A stretch of DNA of 64,000 nucleotides. It comes from Vibrio zhugei. Lineage in GTDB: Bacteria; Pseudomonadota; Gammaproteobacteria; Enterobacterales; Vibrionaceae. Under the pieces are notes generated by a model. That model saw only the letters and a program-made list of their open reading frames with translations. It was not told the DNA's origin and made no database searches. Where the stretch lies: assembly GCF_003716875.1 (NCBI RefSeq), contig NZ_CP033078.1, forward strand, positions 1,798,001 through 1,862,000, written 5' to 3'. Shown piece by piece: positions 9,306 to 19,308 of the stretch. A program made the position numbers and the translations under genes. Every line of letters begins with the position of its first letter. Positions within the stretch are counted from its first letter, which is position 1.

Positions 9306-9851
9306 TTAGTGACCGTCAAATTCACATAGACTGTAAACGTTCAATCCCAAACTTTCCAGACGTTTATCACCACCAATTTCAGGAAGGTTGATAACGAATG
9401 CCGCATGTTCAACAACACCGCCCAAATCACGGATCAGCTTGGTCGTTGCTTCAATCGTTCCACCCGTTGCGAGCAGATCGTCAACAACAAGGACTTTATC
9501 ACCCGGTTGAATTGCATCAACATGAATTTCTAAGGTATCCGTACCGTACTCTAGCTCGTAAGACTGTGCTTTCGTCTCACGTGGTAATTTACCTGGTTTA
9601 CGTACAGGTACAAAACCCACACCTAACTCTAGTGCTAATGGTGCTCCAAATAGGAAACCGCGCGCTTCTGTGCCGACTACCTTGGTAAAACCCATCGATT
9701 GGTACTTTTCAACAAACAGTCGAATGGTTGCCTGATAAGCTTTGGAATCTTCTAACAAGCTAGTGACATCGCGGAATAAAATCCCTGGTTTTGGGTAATC
9801 TGCGACGCTTTTGATGCTTGATTTGATAAGTGAAAGAGTTTCGGTTGTCAT
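9306..9851 (-). CDS. apt: Adenine phosphoribosyltransferase
   Basis: 181 residues, usual length. The PRPP-binding motif [13 protein letters not shown] (about 122–134) and the flexible-loop/adenine region ([18 protein letters not shown]) are intact. It converts adenine plus PRPP to AMP in purine salvage. It is the first gene of the apt–dnaX–ybaB–recR run, an order shared by many gamma-proteobacteria. Confidence 0.97.
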   Translation of the reverse strand: MTTETLSLIKSSIKSVADYPKPGILFRDVTSLLEDSKAYQATIRLFVEKYQSMGFTKVVGTEARGFLFGAPLALELGVGFVPVRKPGKLPRETKAQSYELEYGTDTLEIHVDAIQPGDKVLVVDDLLATGGTIEATTKLIRDLGGVVEHAAFVINLPEIGGDKRLESLGLNVYSLCEFDGH

Positions 9852-10262
9852 AATTTAATTAACTTCGTTTGACACAATGCTCTCAGGTAACAAAAGCAAT
9901 GTTATTTACAGTTAGTGGCCATTCATCTTAACGATTTACAGGCGCCAAAAATACAAACGCCCACTCGAAGAGTGGGCACACTTCCTGTTAATGCTAGTGA
10001 TTTTCGCATCGTATAGCAACAACCTCATGAGAAGAGCGCTGAATAATCCCTCTTAAACGCTCTATTTATCGGAGAAAAATTGCCAAAAAAACCGACCAAA
10101 CTCTCTTCTATATACTTAAAAAACATAAAGTTAGATTAAAAACAAACAAAATATACCGTTTGGCTACTTTTAATACAGCTCCAGCCTTCTCCATTGTCGT
10201 CTTATCACCACACACCGACTTTTGCTCACAGGCCATATTTCAGCATGTACCGCTCAACATTG
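9852..10262. other. Intergenic region between apt and the rssB-like gene
   Basis: About 410 bases. It carries the apt promoter region at its left and, at 9959–9977, a terminator for the upstream rssB-like gene. The stretch 10060–10150 is A-rich. Short frames here show no features of real genes. Confidence 0.5.
9959..9977 (-). terminator. Intrinsic terminator of the rssB-like transcript
   Basis: GCCCACTC / GAGTGGGC, an 8-bp perfect stem with a 3-base loop. On the minus strand it is followed by GTTTGTATTTTT. Its orientation fits transcripts arriving from the rssB-like gene before they reach apt, although it lies about 290 bases beyond that stop codon. Confidence 0.65.
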
Positions 10263-11378
10263 CTAACGCTTATCGTTCTTATAAATATCGAGTACGAAAT
10301 TACTGCTTCCTATTGCACTCAATGACAGCTTGCAGGCCGTTTTTAATTGTAACTCTGTTATCATGAAATTCTTCAAACAGTTATTTCCAAGCAACACCTC
10401 ACCAGAGACATTGACCTGCTTATTCACATTAGACCAACGACCTGACAGCCCCGCAGGCAGAATAGACACCGTTCCATCATTGAAATTGACCAAACCAAAC
10501 ATGGCAGAGACGGGCACCATATGGTCAGTGCATTTGATCCCTCGCTCGACCAGTTCTGCAAAATCTTTGAGATCGACGCTTAAATTACGAGTATTCCTTA
10601 GGTAGTCATAAAACATGGCACGGATTAATAAGGTGGTCCCGACTCCGTTATCGGTATCACTATTCGAATCGACCAGATAAAACATCATCTGCCCATTGAT
10701 TAACCAAGAATAATCAAAAATCAGTGGCATATGGTCTGTTGATTGCAATAATCGATAACTGCAATGCCAAGCACCTTGCGCTGAATCATTATCAGGTAAC
10801 AGCGCTTGCAAAAGGCCACGAGCAGCATTTGGGTGATTACGTAGATAATCGAGATGCCAATACAAATCCCGTTCTTCAGAGGCACTCACTTGATCGTCAG
10901 CACGATACCACTGATTGGCAAGATCACGTTGATCGGTTTGATGACGGGAACTATCGGCTAGCGTATTTTCAATCGCACCGTACAAATGTTCATGATCGCG
11001 AATCGGTTTAGGAAGAAAATCTTTAATACCAAACCGCAGTGCTTTCGCCACCTCAGACATATCTTCTGTCGCAGACACAACAAGTAACGGAACCGTTGGA
11101 TACTCCAAGCTCACTTCTTCGACAAACTCCATGCCATTCAATACAGGCATCGAGAGATCACACAAAATAAGATCAGGACAACGTACAGATAACTGGCGTA
11201 ACCCTTCCAATCCATTCTCGGCTTCCACGACCTCATAGCCTTGAGACACTAATGAAGCTCGCATCATGTGACGAAAAATTGGATCGTCGTCCACCAGCAT
11301 GATAATTTTACTTTGAGCGGTCTCTGGATCTGTCTGTATGGCAGTCTCGGCTTCTAGTCGAACATCAGCTTTGTACAT
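10263..11378 (-). CDS. rssB: RssB-like response regulator (RpoS proteolysis adaptor)
   Basis: 371 residues from the ATG at 11378, which has GAGG 8 bases upstream; an in-frame ATG at 11441 would add 21 residues without a clear ribosome site. The receiver domain has the acidic pair LVDDD, phospho-site Asp in LILCDLSMP, and VVSATEDMSEVAKALRFG..DFLPKP, closely like E. coli RssB. A C-terminal domain resembling the degenerate PP2C fold of RssB follows (GVGTTLLIRAMF, LVNFNDGTVSILPAGLSG). RssB delivers RpoS to ClpXP. The anti-adaptors are not visible here. Confidence 0.82.
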   Translation of the reverse strand: MYKADVRLEAETAIQTDPETAQSKIIMLVDDDPIFRHMMRASLVSQGYEVVEAENGLEGLRQLSVRCPDLILCDLSMPVLNGMEFVEEVSLEYPTVPLLVVSATEDMSEVAKALRFGIKDFLPKPIRDHEHLYGAIENTLADSSRHQTDQRDLANQWYRADDQVSASEERDLYWHLDYLRNHPNAARGLLQALLPDNDSAQGAWHCSYRLLQSTDHMPLIFDYSWLINGQMMFYLVDSNSDTDNGVGTTLLIRAMFYDYLRNTRNLSVDLKDFAELVERGIKCTDHMVPVSAMFGLVNFNDGTVSILPAGLSGRWSNVNKQVNVSGEVLLGNNCLKNFMITELQLKTACKLSLSAIGSSNFVLDIYKNDKR

Positions 11379-11617
11379 ATTTGTAGCCTCACTATGTTCT
11401 TTCTCTGTAGAGATATTTTTATTGTTATAAGGTACTTTCATTTCTTATCTATTAAGGTAGCTTTTAAATACGATTTATACAAATATTCCAGTTTTCCTCA
11501 AAGATGCATACTATATGTATGAAATATGACATATCATACAGCGTATTGACATTCCTCAGACTACAGAGTTTGAGGTAAATATATTTATTCAACTCGGTAA
11601 ACAATGTGTCAGGAACT

Positions 11618-12493
11618 ATGAAATTAGATGACCTAAATCTCTTCCGACTGGTGGTCGAAAATGGCAGCTATACTGCGACATCACGTAAGACTATGATTCC
11701 AGTAGCCACCATTACCCGACGCATTCAGGCTCTTGAAGATTCGTTAAACCTTAGATTACTTAATCGCCATGCTCGTAAATTATCATTAACAGAAGCGGGC
11801 GAACGATTTTTTAACGAATGCTCTCCTTTACTCAATCGGTTAGCCAGTATGACCGAAGAAATTACAGACGAATGTCGTGGCGCATCTGGTAAAATCAAAA
11901 TTTCTGCCCCTTCCAACCTGACCAAACGTTTAATGATGCCAATGTTTATTGCCTTCATGCGGCAATACCCAGACATCAATATTGAACTGACGACCAGCAA
12001 TCACGCAGACCAGCTTGATCCAACCGAATGGGATGTCATTTTTCGAGTCGGGCCACAACGAGATTCTAGCTTGATTGCTCGTAAGCTCAGTGAAGTCAAA
12101 GACGTGCTGGTGGCAAGTCCTGACTACCTAGCCTTAAACCCAATCCCTTCCCATGCCGACGACCTACATCAACATTACCTTCTTAAAGGCTATCCATTAA
12201 TCAAATGGCATCTAACTAATAGCAAAGGAGACAATGTTGTCAACATGGATAAAGGTCGCTTTCAAGCGAATACGATTGATGTTGTCCGACATGCATGTAC
12301 ACAAGGGCTAGGTATTGCACTGATGCCAGATATGATGTTAGAAGAATATATTCAGGCAGGAACCTTAAAACGAGTATTGGATGATTGGTCTGCCAACCCT
12401 CGTGACATCTATATGCTTTATAACCACAAAGATCACTTACCTGAAAAAGTTCGCTTATTTATCGACTTTGTTATCAGCTATGATCTAAGCTAA
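11618..12493 (+). CDS. LysR-family transcriptional regulator
   Basis: 291 residues from the ATG at 11618, preceded by CAGGAACT. The N-terminal winged helix-turn-helix (LNLFRLVVENGSYTATSRKTMIPVATITRRIQALEDSLNLRLLNRHARKLSLTEAG in part) and a substrate-binding domain with AntR/CrgA-like features (KISAPSNLTKRLMMPMF, WDVIFRVGP, GLGIALMPDMM) are complete. The target is unknown. It is convergent with the ydjA-like nitroreductase and divergent from rssB, so neither is an obvious target. Confidence 0.93.
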   Translation: MKLDDLNLFRLVVENGSYTATSRKTMIPVATITRRIQALEDSLNLRLLNRHARKLSLTEAGERFFNECSPLLNRLASMTEEITDECRGASGKIKISAPSNLTKRLMMPMFIAFMRQYPDINIELTTSNHADQLDPTEWDVIFRVGPQRDSSLIARKLSEVKDVLVASPDYLALNPIPSHADDLHQHYLLKGYPLIKWHLTNSKGDNVVNMDKGRFQANTIDVVRHACTQGLGIALMPDMMLEEYIQAGTLKRVLDDWSANPRDIYMLYNHKDHLPEKVRLFIDFVISYDLS

Positions 12494-12505
12494 AAACATG
12501 GATAA

Positions 12506-12526
12506 AAAGGGTCTTTGCGACCCTTT
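12506..12526 (+). terminator. Terminator between lysR-type gene and ydjA
   Basis: AAAGGGTC / GACCCTTT, an 8-bp stem with a 5-base loop, located 13 bases after the LysR stop. It is A-rich on one side and T-rich on the other, so it may work for both convergent genes. Confidence 0.7.
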
Positions 12527-12553
12527 CCATAAGCGGTAAACAATGACACAGCT

Positions 12554-13102
12554 TTACAAATAACTTACAAAATCTTGACTGTTTCTTTTAGGCACATCCA
12601 TTGGTTTCATCCCAGGCGATCCTAGGTAGAGAAAACCGACGATTTGATCATCAGGAGCAAGATGAAAGGCATTTTTAACGTTATCGTTAAAAATCCAACT
12701 GCCACTACGCCAAATACCTTGAAACCCTTGTACCATCGCGGCCATCTGCATAGCTTGCACTGCACATCCCGCAGACAAATGCTGCTCTAAGGCGGGCACT
12801 TTTTCATGAGGCTTCACTGTCGCAACCACTGTAATGATCATTGGCGCACGCTTGGGCGCATTTTTCGCTTTATTGATCACCACGTCATCACTGCCTAATT
12901 TGACCTCTGCTTCGGCAAATATCGCAGATAGCTTGTCTAAGCCATCCCCCTCAGCAATCACAAAACGCCATGGTGTGAGTGAGCCATGATCGGGCGCTCG
13001 TAGCCCAGCTTGAATGATATTTTCTAAGACTTGCCCTTGCGGTGCAGGCTCCGTTAACTTCGCCATAGAGCGCCGGTTTAGCAGCATATCTAGTGCGTCC
13101 AT
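12554..13102 (-). CDS. ydjA: YdjA-type nitroreductase family protein
   Basis: 182 residues with the short FMN-dependent nitroreductase fold. MDALDMLLNRRSMAKLTEPAP, LRAPDHGSLTPWRF, HLSAGCAVQAMQMAA and GFQGIWRSG follow E. coli YdjA almost segment by segment. FMN-binding Arg/Ser at RRS and the IWRSG loop are present. The physiological substrate is unknown. It is monocistronic. Confidence 0.92.
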   Translation of the reverse strand: MDALDMLLNRRSMAKLTEPAPQGQVLENIIQAGLRAPDHGSLTPWRFVIAEGDGLDKLSAIFAEAEVKLGSDDVVINKAKNAPKRAPMIITVVATVKPHEKVPALEQHLSAGCAVQAMQMAAMVQGFQGIWRSGSWIFNDNVKNAFHLAPDDQIVGFLYLGSPGMKPMDVPKRNSQDFVSYL

Positions 13103-13211
13103 AATGCACTCTCCTTACAATCTTGATGGGTAAATAAGCAGCCAATGCGCTTACCACCTCAGAATATCAACAAACAGGCACACGGGTCGATACTCGATTG
13201 ATGTTGCTGCT

Positions 13212-15353
13212 CTATTTATCACGGTTATCGTCCTCTTGATGCTCCTGCAGCTCAACCCAACGTATTAGAGCATCACTGGGCTGGTAATGATCACCGTATT
13301 TTTTCGCGTAATCGTTCATCAAACCCAATAATGCTCTCACGCCCATATGACGCATGTAATAAAAAGGACCACCTAAAAATGGGGGGAAGCCGAATCCAAA
13401 TATTGCCGCAATATCCCCATCACGCTCCGAATCAATCACAGACTCATCCCAGCAACGCGCGGCTTCATTGAGCATAGGGAGAACACAACGCATCGCAATG
13501 GTTTCCGATGTTAAGTGATTTTCTGGTACGACATCCAGTTGGTCATATAACTGAGGATTGACCGTTGACGATTTTTTATCTCGGTAGTCGTAAAAACCCA
13601 GTGCTGATTTTTTCCCCGACCATTGCTTATCAAGCATGACTTGCAGTATATCCGGTCCGGTAAAGCGATCACCCAACTCTTTCACCATCACGGAAATCAC
13701 TTTATTGCAGACATCAAGCCCTACCGCATCAAGCAATTTAAACGGTCCGACTGGGAAACCAAACTTGGTCAACGCTCGATCAATATCGCGAATGGGCTCC
13801 CCGTTACTCAGCATCACTAGCGCTTCTCGCAAAAAGGGCGCGAGGATACGATTGACATAAAAACCAGCACTGTCTTTGACAACAATCGGCGTTTTCCCTT
13901 GTTGTCTGGCAAATTGTACTACGCGCTCAATCGTCTCCAGAGATGTGCCTTGATGAGGGACAATTTCCACTAACGGCATTTTTTCAACAGGACTGAAATA
14001 ATGCAGACCAATCACTTTATCTGGCGCTTCAGCAGCCGCTGCGATTTGGCTTATCGGAATAGAGGACGTATTAGTGGCAAACAGAGCGGACTTGTCCGAA
14101 CGCGCCTCCACCTCTTTTAGCATTGCCTGCTTCAAGGTTAAATCTTCAAAAACGGCTTCAATCACTAATTGGCATTGCACCATACCATTCCAGTCGATGC
14201 CGCCAGATAAACGCCGCATATGTGTATGCTTCTCACGAGAAGTCATACGCTGAGCCCGTACTTTTGTCTTCAACGTATCGTGACAGTGTCGCAAAGCCGC
14301 CAACACGCCTGAATGATGAATGTCTTTGACCCTGACGTTGGCTTTAGCATTCACCGCACTGACGTAGCTGATGCCCGCCCCCATCAATCCGCCGCCCAAT
14401 ACCATGACATGAGTGATTTCTTGGTCATCTTCTGACTGTTGCTCCCGTTTTAGCGCCGTCGTATCATGAAACAGCCGACGCAGGGCCTGAGACTCCTCGG
14501 TCATCGCTAAACAACCAAATTGTTCCGACTCACTCTCGAGCCCAACGGTAAACCCGCCTCTCAAACCGCTATACATGACATCTAAAATGGCATTCGGCGC
14601 TGGATAATGTCCGCCCGTTTTTTCCATCATTTTATGGCGAGCACGCCTTATCACTTGTTTGGTCAAGAGGTGTGAATGAACCAATAGATAATTCAACCAT
14701 CCACTTGACTGCCACTGATCTAGCGGCCGTTTACGGATCTTGTTCTTCAGCAGCGCGTCCTTAGCAATAGTTAACAATTGATGTTGCGACACCACCTCAT
14801 CAACCAAACCTAGTTGTCGTGCTTTCTTAGTAGAAATCGTCTTACCTGTCATGATGAGGTCCATCGCCGCTAGAACACCTATCAATCTTGGTAAACGTTG
14901 TGTGCCCCCAGCGCCAGGAAGCAACCCCAAGCGTACCTCAGGCAAAGCAAAGTTGGTGGTTTGCGCATCGCTGGCAATACGGTAGTCGCAGGCAAGCGTC
15001 AGCTCCAAGCCACCGCCTAAACAAGCCCCATGAATAGCCGCAATAACAGGACACGGTAAGCGAGATAAACGTTGAAACACTTGCTGACCTTGCCGAGCAA
15101 GATTGCGGGTTTTTTCTGCGCTTTTGCATCGGTCAATCATGGAGACATCCGCGCCAGCAATAAAATGATCACGCTTTAGTGAGTAGACAATGACTCCCTT
15201 GGGTGGACGAGCCTCTAACTCCGTTAAGATATCGCCGACATCGTGAAACGCTTCAGCTTTCAATGTATTCACAGTCGCATCTGGCACATCAACGGCTAGC
15301 CACACAATACCTTGCGAATCACGTGTATGAGAAAAACCACTCGGTTCTGTCAT
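13212..15353 (-). CDS. fadJ: Fatty-acid oxidation complex alpha subunit FadJ
   Basis: 713 residues from the ATG at 15353, which overlaps the fadI stop as ATGA and matches the E. coli length; a longer frame to 15401 is rejected. The N-terminal enoyl-CoA hydratase part has [21 protein letters not shown] and [21 protein letters not shown]. The central 3-hydroxyacyl-CoA dehydrogenase part has the Rossmann motif [24 protein letters not shown] and [17 protein letters not shown]. It catalyses two beta-oxidation steps, in E. coli mainly under anaerobic conditions. Confidence 0.96.
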   Translation of the reverse strand: MTEPSGFSHTRDSQGIVWLAVDVPDATVNTLKAEAFHDVGDILTELEARPPKGVIVYSLKRDHFIAGADVSMIDRCKSAEKTRNLARQGQQVFQRLSRLPCPVIAAIHGACLGGGLELTLACDYRIASDAQTTNFALPEVRLGLLPGAGGTQRLPRLIGVLAAMDLIMTGKTISTKKARQLGLVDEVVSQHQLLTIAKDALLKNKIRKRPLDQWQSSGWLNYLLVHSHLLTKQVIRRARHKMMEKTGGHYPAPNAILDVMYSGLRGGFTVGLESESEQFGCLAMTEESQALRRLFHDTTALKREQQSEDDQEITHVMVLGGGLMGAGISYVSAVNAKANVRVKDIHHSGVLAALRHCHDTLKTKVRAQRMTSREKHTHMRRLSGGIDWNGMVQCQLVIEAVFEDLTLKQAMLKEVEARSDKSALFATNTSSIPISQIAAAAEAPDKVIGLHYFSPVEKMPLVEIVPHQGTSLETIERVVQFARQQGKTPIVVKDSAGFYVNRILAPFLREALVMLSNGEPIRDIDRALTKFGFPVGPFKLLDAVGLDVCNKVISVMVKELGDRFTGPDILQVMLDKQWSGKKSALGFYDYRDKKSSTVNPQLYDQLDVVPENHLTSETIAMRCVLPMLNEAARCWDESVIDSERDGDIAAIFGFGFPPFLGGPFYYMRHMGVRALLGLMNDYAKKYGDHYQPSDALIRWVELQEHQEDDNRDK

Positions 15354-16645
15354 GACTCCACCTCCAAAATCATCGCCGCTCCAAGACCACCAGCCGCGCA
15401 TGCCGTCGTAAGGCCCAATCCACCACCACGTCGGCGTAATTCATGCAGGGTTTGTAAGATCATTCTGGCGCCTGTCGCCGCAAAAGGATGACCATAAGCA
15501 ATGGAGCCGCCCAACACGTTGAACTTTTGCGGATCAATATCGCCGATTGGGGTTGTCTTACCTAACTGCTGCTGCGCAAAAGTCTTACTGGCGAACATCT
15601 TCACATTCGCGAGGACTTGAGCTGCAAACGCTTCATGCATATCGATCAGAGTCAAATCGTCCAACGTTAAACCACAACGTTCTAAGACTTTTGGCGTAGC
15701 ATGTGCAGGCCCCATCAGTAACGCCTCTTGTGCCGATAAACCTGCAAAGGCGTAATCTTTCAAGTAACCAAGAATAGGAATCCCTAGTGACTTGGCCTTT
15801 TTCTCGCTCATCATTAATAACGCTGCCGCGCCATCCGTCATGGGCGAGCTATTGGCCGCAGTCACTGACCCGTGATGCCGGTCAAAAGCGGGGCGAAGTG
15901 ATTGGTACTCAGAGAGTAAGGCCTCTGGACGTAACGTATTATCGCACTCCATCCAATCCGTATAAGGCTTGGGATAGATAGGCATGACTTGAGAAGATAG
16001 GAACCCAGAATCCCAAGCGGCTTGTGCTTTTTGATGGGATTGGTACGCGAACTGATCTTGTTCCAAGCGGGAAATACTCATGGATTTTGCCATTTTTTCC
16101 GCGGCTTGCCCCATCGTCTCTCCAGTGGAATACTCAGCAACGGCTGGCGGCACAGGTAGGTAATCTTTGGCTTTAAGACCTCTCAGTTGCTTGACTTTCC
16201 CCCACAAGGTTTTCTGTTTATTCATCGCGAGTAAGCTTGCTGCCATTGCGCGCGAGACACCAATCGGCAAGACAGAACTCGAATCGGCACCACCTGCAAT
16301 TCCTGTTGTGATACGTCCTTGCCAAATCGCATCCGCAATGTTTGCCACAGATTGAAAGCTCGTGGCACAAGCCCGGGTCACCGAATAAGCATCCGTGGTG
16401 ACGGGCATACGGCTACCCAGCACAATTTCTCGGGCAATATTGGGTGCCGAAGGCATCTGAATGACTTGCCCAAACACCAACTGCTCAATACTGTTTGCAT
16501 CGACTGGCGAGCGCAACAACAATTCATCCACGACCTGTTGCCCAAGCTCTAATGCGGTCAGCGCTTGCAGTGACGTACTTTGACGAGCAAACGGCGTGCG
16601 CAGCCCTGCAACAAATGCGACTCGATCCTGCGGTTGGGTGACCAT
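15350..16645 (-). CDS. fadI: 3-ketoacyl-CoA thiolase FadI
   Basis: 431 residues. The active-site Cys lies in [11 protein letters not shown], the second thiolase signature in [19 protein letters not shown], and the C-terminal Cys-Ala-Ala-Gly-Gly-Leu-Gly motif is present. It performs the final cleavage of beta-oxidation and is coupled to fadJ by a 4-base overlap, so the two products are likely made in fixed ratio. Confidence 0.96.
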   Translation of the reverse strand: MVTQPQDRVAFVAGLRTPFARQSTSLQALTALELGQQVVDELLLRSPVDANSIEQLVFGQVIQMPSAPNIAREIVLGSRMPVTTDAYSVTRACATSFQSVANIADAIWQGRITTGIAGGADSSSVLPIGVSRAMAASLLAMNKQKTLWGKVKQLRGLKAKDYLPVPPAVAEYSTGETMGQAAEKMAKSMSISRLEQDQFAYQSHQKAQAAWDSGFLSSQVMPIYPKPYTDWMECDNTLRPEALLSEYQSLRPAFDRHHGSVTAANSSPMTDGAAALLMMSEKKAKSLGIPILGYLKDYAFAGLSAQEALLMGPAHATPKVLERCGLTLDDLTLIDMHEAFAAQVLANVKMFASKTFAQQQLGKTTPIGDIDPQKFNVLGGSIAYGHPFAATGARMILQTLHELRRRGGGLGLTTACAAGGLGAAMILEVES

Positions 16646-16778
16646 AACACCTCTCCCTTTTTATGGTGCGTTATCATAAGTGTACTAACAAAGGGGGGCT
16701 TCGCCAGCGCCGCACTAGCAAACATGATGCAGGTAACATAAAACGACATGAAAATAGCTAGGCATCAGAAATAAAGAC

Positions 16779-16806
16779 AAAAAAAACCACACAGAAAACT
16801 GTGTGG
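16779..16806 (-). terminator. Strong intrinsic terminator with no gene upstream of it
   Basis: CCACACAG / CTGTGTGG stem with a 4-base loop and eight Ts on the minus strand. No coding gene ends here: fadI starts 130 bases further on the same strand. It therefore most likely ends the small RNA proposed at 16780–16937. Confidence 0.85.
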
Positions 16807-16937
16807 TGAGGATGTAGAGTGATTCGCTTATGCTCATCAAAACAATCAGACAACTGATTGGAAAAAGTAAAGTCAGCCTTCAAAAAGAAACGTCATCTTG
16901 CTCATACGCTAGTCTGACGACTAACGAGATGACAGGG
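16780..16937 (-). ncRNA. Candidate small RNA divergent from fadL
   Basis: Read on the minus strand this segment has three perfect hairpins in a row. The first has an outer stem GTCATCT/AGATGAC and an inner stem CGTTAGTC/GACTAGCG with one G·T pair (16892–16933). A U-rich single-stranded stretch follows, then CAATCAG/CTGATTG (16843–16860), then a terminator CCACACAG/CTGTGTGG with an 8-T tail. A TATTAT -10 element lies at 16944–16949, 7 bases before the proposed start; the -35 is weak. There is no plausible coding frame. The layout is that of an Hfq-type trans-acting sRNA of about 158 nt. I do not recognise it as a named family. Confidence 0.65.
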
Positions 16938-17298
16938 GCAACTATAATACGTGGGGCGAAATAAATATTGGTTTAGATCAAACTTGAGTTCGTTTGTTTT
17001 ATCATTCCCTTCTCAGAAAGGGAAAAAACGAAAGTGGCTATACCGATACAAGGCCTTCTTATTCACATCCCTAGCCCGCCATATGATGAGTCACTAGCAA
17101 GATCAAATAGAGTTATTACTCTAAATATTACTCATTTCCCGCATTTTTGCCCTTGTTTGCGCTAATTTCTTACAAATTGTCACCATTTTTTGCAATGGTC
17201 GGATATGTATCTTATACACTTGCCTCTAGTATCAGCCCGAAATTGAGTATTAACTCAAAAATAATGCCCCTAAGAGGCAGATTAGTAGGATAAATAAG

Positions 17299-18570
17299 AT
17301 GAAAAAGACGCGCTTGTATCAAAAAACTCTGCTTGCCGTGGCTATAGGCCTCGTGACCCAGCAAGCCTCTGCCGCCGGTTTCCAGCTCAATGCTCAATCC
17401 GCCACCGGCCTCGGCCGCGCTTTTGCTGGCGATGCCGTCATTGCTGATAATGCTTCTTCCATGGCTCGTAATGCCGCAACCATGGCGTTATTTGATAAGA
17501 AAGCTTTATCGTTAGGCGTTGAAACCATCACCACAAAGATCGACGTGAAAAACGCGACCTATAATGGTGCCATTCCCATCGACGATGTGGACGATGCAGG
17601 CAGCACTTCCATTGCCCCTAACTTCCATTTAATTGTTCCGGTCAATAACACGTTTGCTTGGGGCGTGAGTGCTTACACCAACTTCGGGACCAAAACGGAG
17701 TTTTCTGATGATTACATTGCCTCAGAATACGGCGGTAAAACCGACCTAAAAAGCCTCAACTTAGGATTGGCGGGCTCTTACCGATTAAACCAGCAATGGA
17801 GTTTCGGCGCAGGTATTGATGTCATTTATGGACAAGGTACATTGCAACGCTATGCCAGTAAAACCATTGCACAAGCGAGTTCGCTAAAATTAGGCAGCAC
17901 CGTACCGACAGGTACTGCGCTCGTTGACGTCGACAAAGCCGATGGTTGGGCTGTGGGCTTTAACCTAGGAACCGTCTACGAAGTGGATGAGAACAACCGT
18001 TTTGGTCTTGCTTACCACTACAGCCCAAGATTCACGGCAAAAGACGATTACGGCCAAAAAATTACACTGCCATTGCCTGATATTGCTGAATTCTCTGGCT
18101 TTCATAAAATTAAAGACACCAAGTTTGCCGTACACTACAGTATTCAATGGATCGGTTGGGATTCTTTTGACAATATCGACTTTGATAACTTAGATGCCAG
18201 ACAATCTCCTCTGGTACGTGCAACCTCGGGTACGAGCTATAAAAAGCCCTACCAATGGCACGACGGTTGGCACTACTCGATTGGCGGAACCTATTACATG
18301 ACCGAAGCGCTCACATTACGTGCCGGTTATATGTATGACACCAGTGCGCAAGATCAATTAACGTCCATTTCAGTTCCTGACTCGGATCGCCAATGGTTCT
18401 CTGCCGGTGTGGGTTATAAACTGTCTAAGAACTCAACCATTGATTTCGGCGCCACTTACTTGTTGGGTGATAACGAAGACGTGACAGAAAAAGGCTCTGG
18501 AACGGTTTTGACTGCAACGACCAAAGCCGATGCAATCTTACTCGGATTACAGTTTAGCCATACGTTCTAA
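17299..18570 (+). CDS. fadL: Long-chain fatty acid outer-membrane transporter FadL
   Basis: 423 residues. There is a signal peptide cleaved near ASA|AGFQLN, then the family hallmark AGFQLNAQSATGLGRAFAGDAVIADNASSMARNAA. The remainder is beta-barrel-like with alternating aromatics, ending in the terminal Phe (LLGLQFSHTF). It imports fatty acids (or related hydrophobic compounds) for the fadI–fadJ enzymes encoded divergently. Several Vibrio genomes carry more than one FadL paralog, so substrate range is uncertain. Confidence 0.93.
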   Translation: MKKTRLYQKTLLAVAIGLVTQQASAAGFQLNAQSATGLGRAFAGDAVIADNASSMARNAATMALFDKKALSLGVETITTKIDVKNATYNGAIPIDDVDDAGSTSIAPNFHLIVPVNNTFAWGVSAYTNFGTKTEFSDDYIASEYGGKTDLKSLNLGLAGSYRLNQQWSFGAGIDVIYGQGTLQRYASKTIAQASSLKLGSTVPTGTALVDVDKADGWAVGFNLGTVYEVDENNRFGLAYHYSPRFTAKDDYGQKITLPLPDIAEFSGFHKIKDTKFAVHYSIQWIGWDSFDNIDFDNLDARQSPLVRATSGTSYKKPYQWHDGWHYSIGGTYYMTEALTLRAGYMYDTSAQDQLTSISVPDSDRQWFSAGVGYKLSKNSTIDFGATYLLGDNEDVTEKGSGTVLTATTKADAILLGLQFSHTF

Positions 18571-18640
18571 CTCGTGCGCTCAATGGTATAAACCTTGTTC
18601 GCACCGAGAAGAGAGCGCTCTTTTTTCATCGATGCGAACG

Positions 18641-18681
18641 GCCCCCTAATCATCACGTTTCCATGGTTAGGGGGCTTTTTT
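18641..18681 (+). terminator. Terminator after fadL
   Basis: GCCCCCTAA / TTAGGGGGC, a 9-bp GC-rich stem followed by six Ts, 70 bases after the fadL stop. It abuts the 3' end of the convergent phosphatase gene. Confidence 0.9.
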
Positions 18682-19154
18682 TATGCAGGATTTAAGGTCG
18701 GCAAACGCAGCGCAGCCGCTTGCTCGAGTAAATCGAGGACATAAGAAAACCCTTGCCCTCCCCCATAATAAGGATCTGGAATCTCTTCCGTTTCAAGCCC
18801 TAATCCAGCCAATAACAAAGAGACTTTCGATTGGTATTGCGCTGGACACATTGCTTTAAGATCCGCAAGATTTTGCTCATCTGCTGCAAAAATATAATCG
18901 AACACTACAAAATCTTGCTCAACAATGGGTCTTGAGTAGAGACCCGAAAATGAGTAGCCCCTCTGTTTCCCCGCAGCTTGTGTTCGTGGATCTGGTGTTT
19001 CACCTTCATGAAAGGCCATCACACCGGCGGAGTCAATCTCAATACGGATACCAAGCTCTTGCGCCTTACGTTCAAATACCACTTGTGCGGTTGGCGAACG
19101 ACAAATGTTGCCCATACACACCATCAATACTTTGATCGGTTTTTGACTTGTCAT
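18681..19154 (-). CDS. Low-molecular-weight protein-tyrosine phosphatase
   Basis: 157 residues from the ATG at 19154, which has AAAGGAG 6 bases upstream. The P-loop CMGNICRSPTA (C-X5-R-S) is near residue 14 and the general-acid Asp sits in IPDPYYGG near the C-terminus. The fold is that of the arsenate-reductase/LMW-PTP family. It is not beside a tyrosine kinase or a capsule locus, so it is probably the housekeeping member (YfkJ-like) rather than Wzb. Confidence 0.93.
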   Translation of the reverse strand: MTSQKPIKVLMVCMGNICRSPTAQVVFERKAQELGIRIEIDSAGVMAFHEGETPDPRTQAAGKQRGYSFSGLYSRPIVEQDFVVFDYIFAADEQNLADLKAMCPAQYQSKVSLLLAGLGLETEEIPDPYYGGGQGFSYVLDLLEQAAALRLPTLNPA

Positions 19155-19308
19155 ATTGTCTCCTTTGATCGTCGTCATTCATTGTGAGCGACCTACTTCG
19201 CCACATCAATCTCTACTCAATCACGTGGATTTTCCTCATCAATCGATTGCTCTCTAATAGTACAATAGAACACAGAGCATTTTCTCTTTTACGAAGTAAG
19301 GATCACAT

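Larger units (their letters stand above)
16646..17298. promoter_or_regulatory. fadI–fadL divergent intergenic region
   Basis: 650 bases. Besides the small-RNA candidate it contains the fadL promoter region. A half-site resembling the FadR operator, AATGGTCGGATATG, lies at 17194–17207, about 95 bases before fadL. The fadL leader is preceded by TAGGATAA at 17286. No clear FadR palindrome was found upstream of fadI. The regulatory reading is inference from the pathway. Confidence 0.35.

Noticed and set aside
10160..10366. 68-codon plus-strand frame near the rssB-like 3' end
   Set aside because: Overlaps the end of the rssB-like gene antisense, has no ribosome site and resembles no family.
16892..16933. 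Reading the fadI–fadL hairpins as fadI leader attenuator
   Set aside because: The terminator lies about 130 bases before fadI and would stop transcription before the gene. A stand-alone RNA explains the dedicated -10 element and three stems better, although attenuation cannot be fully excluded.
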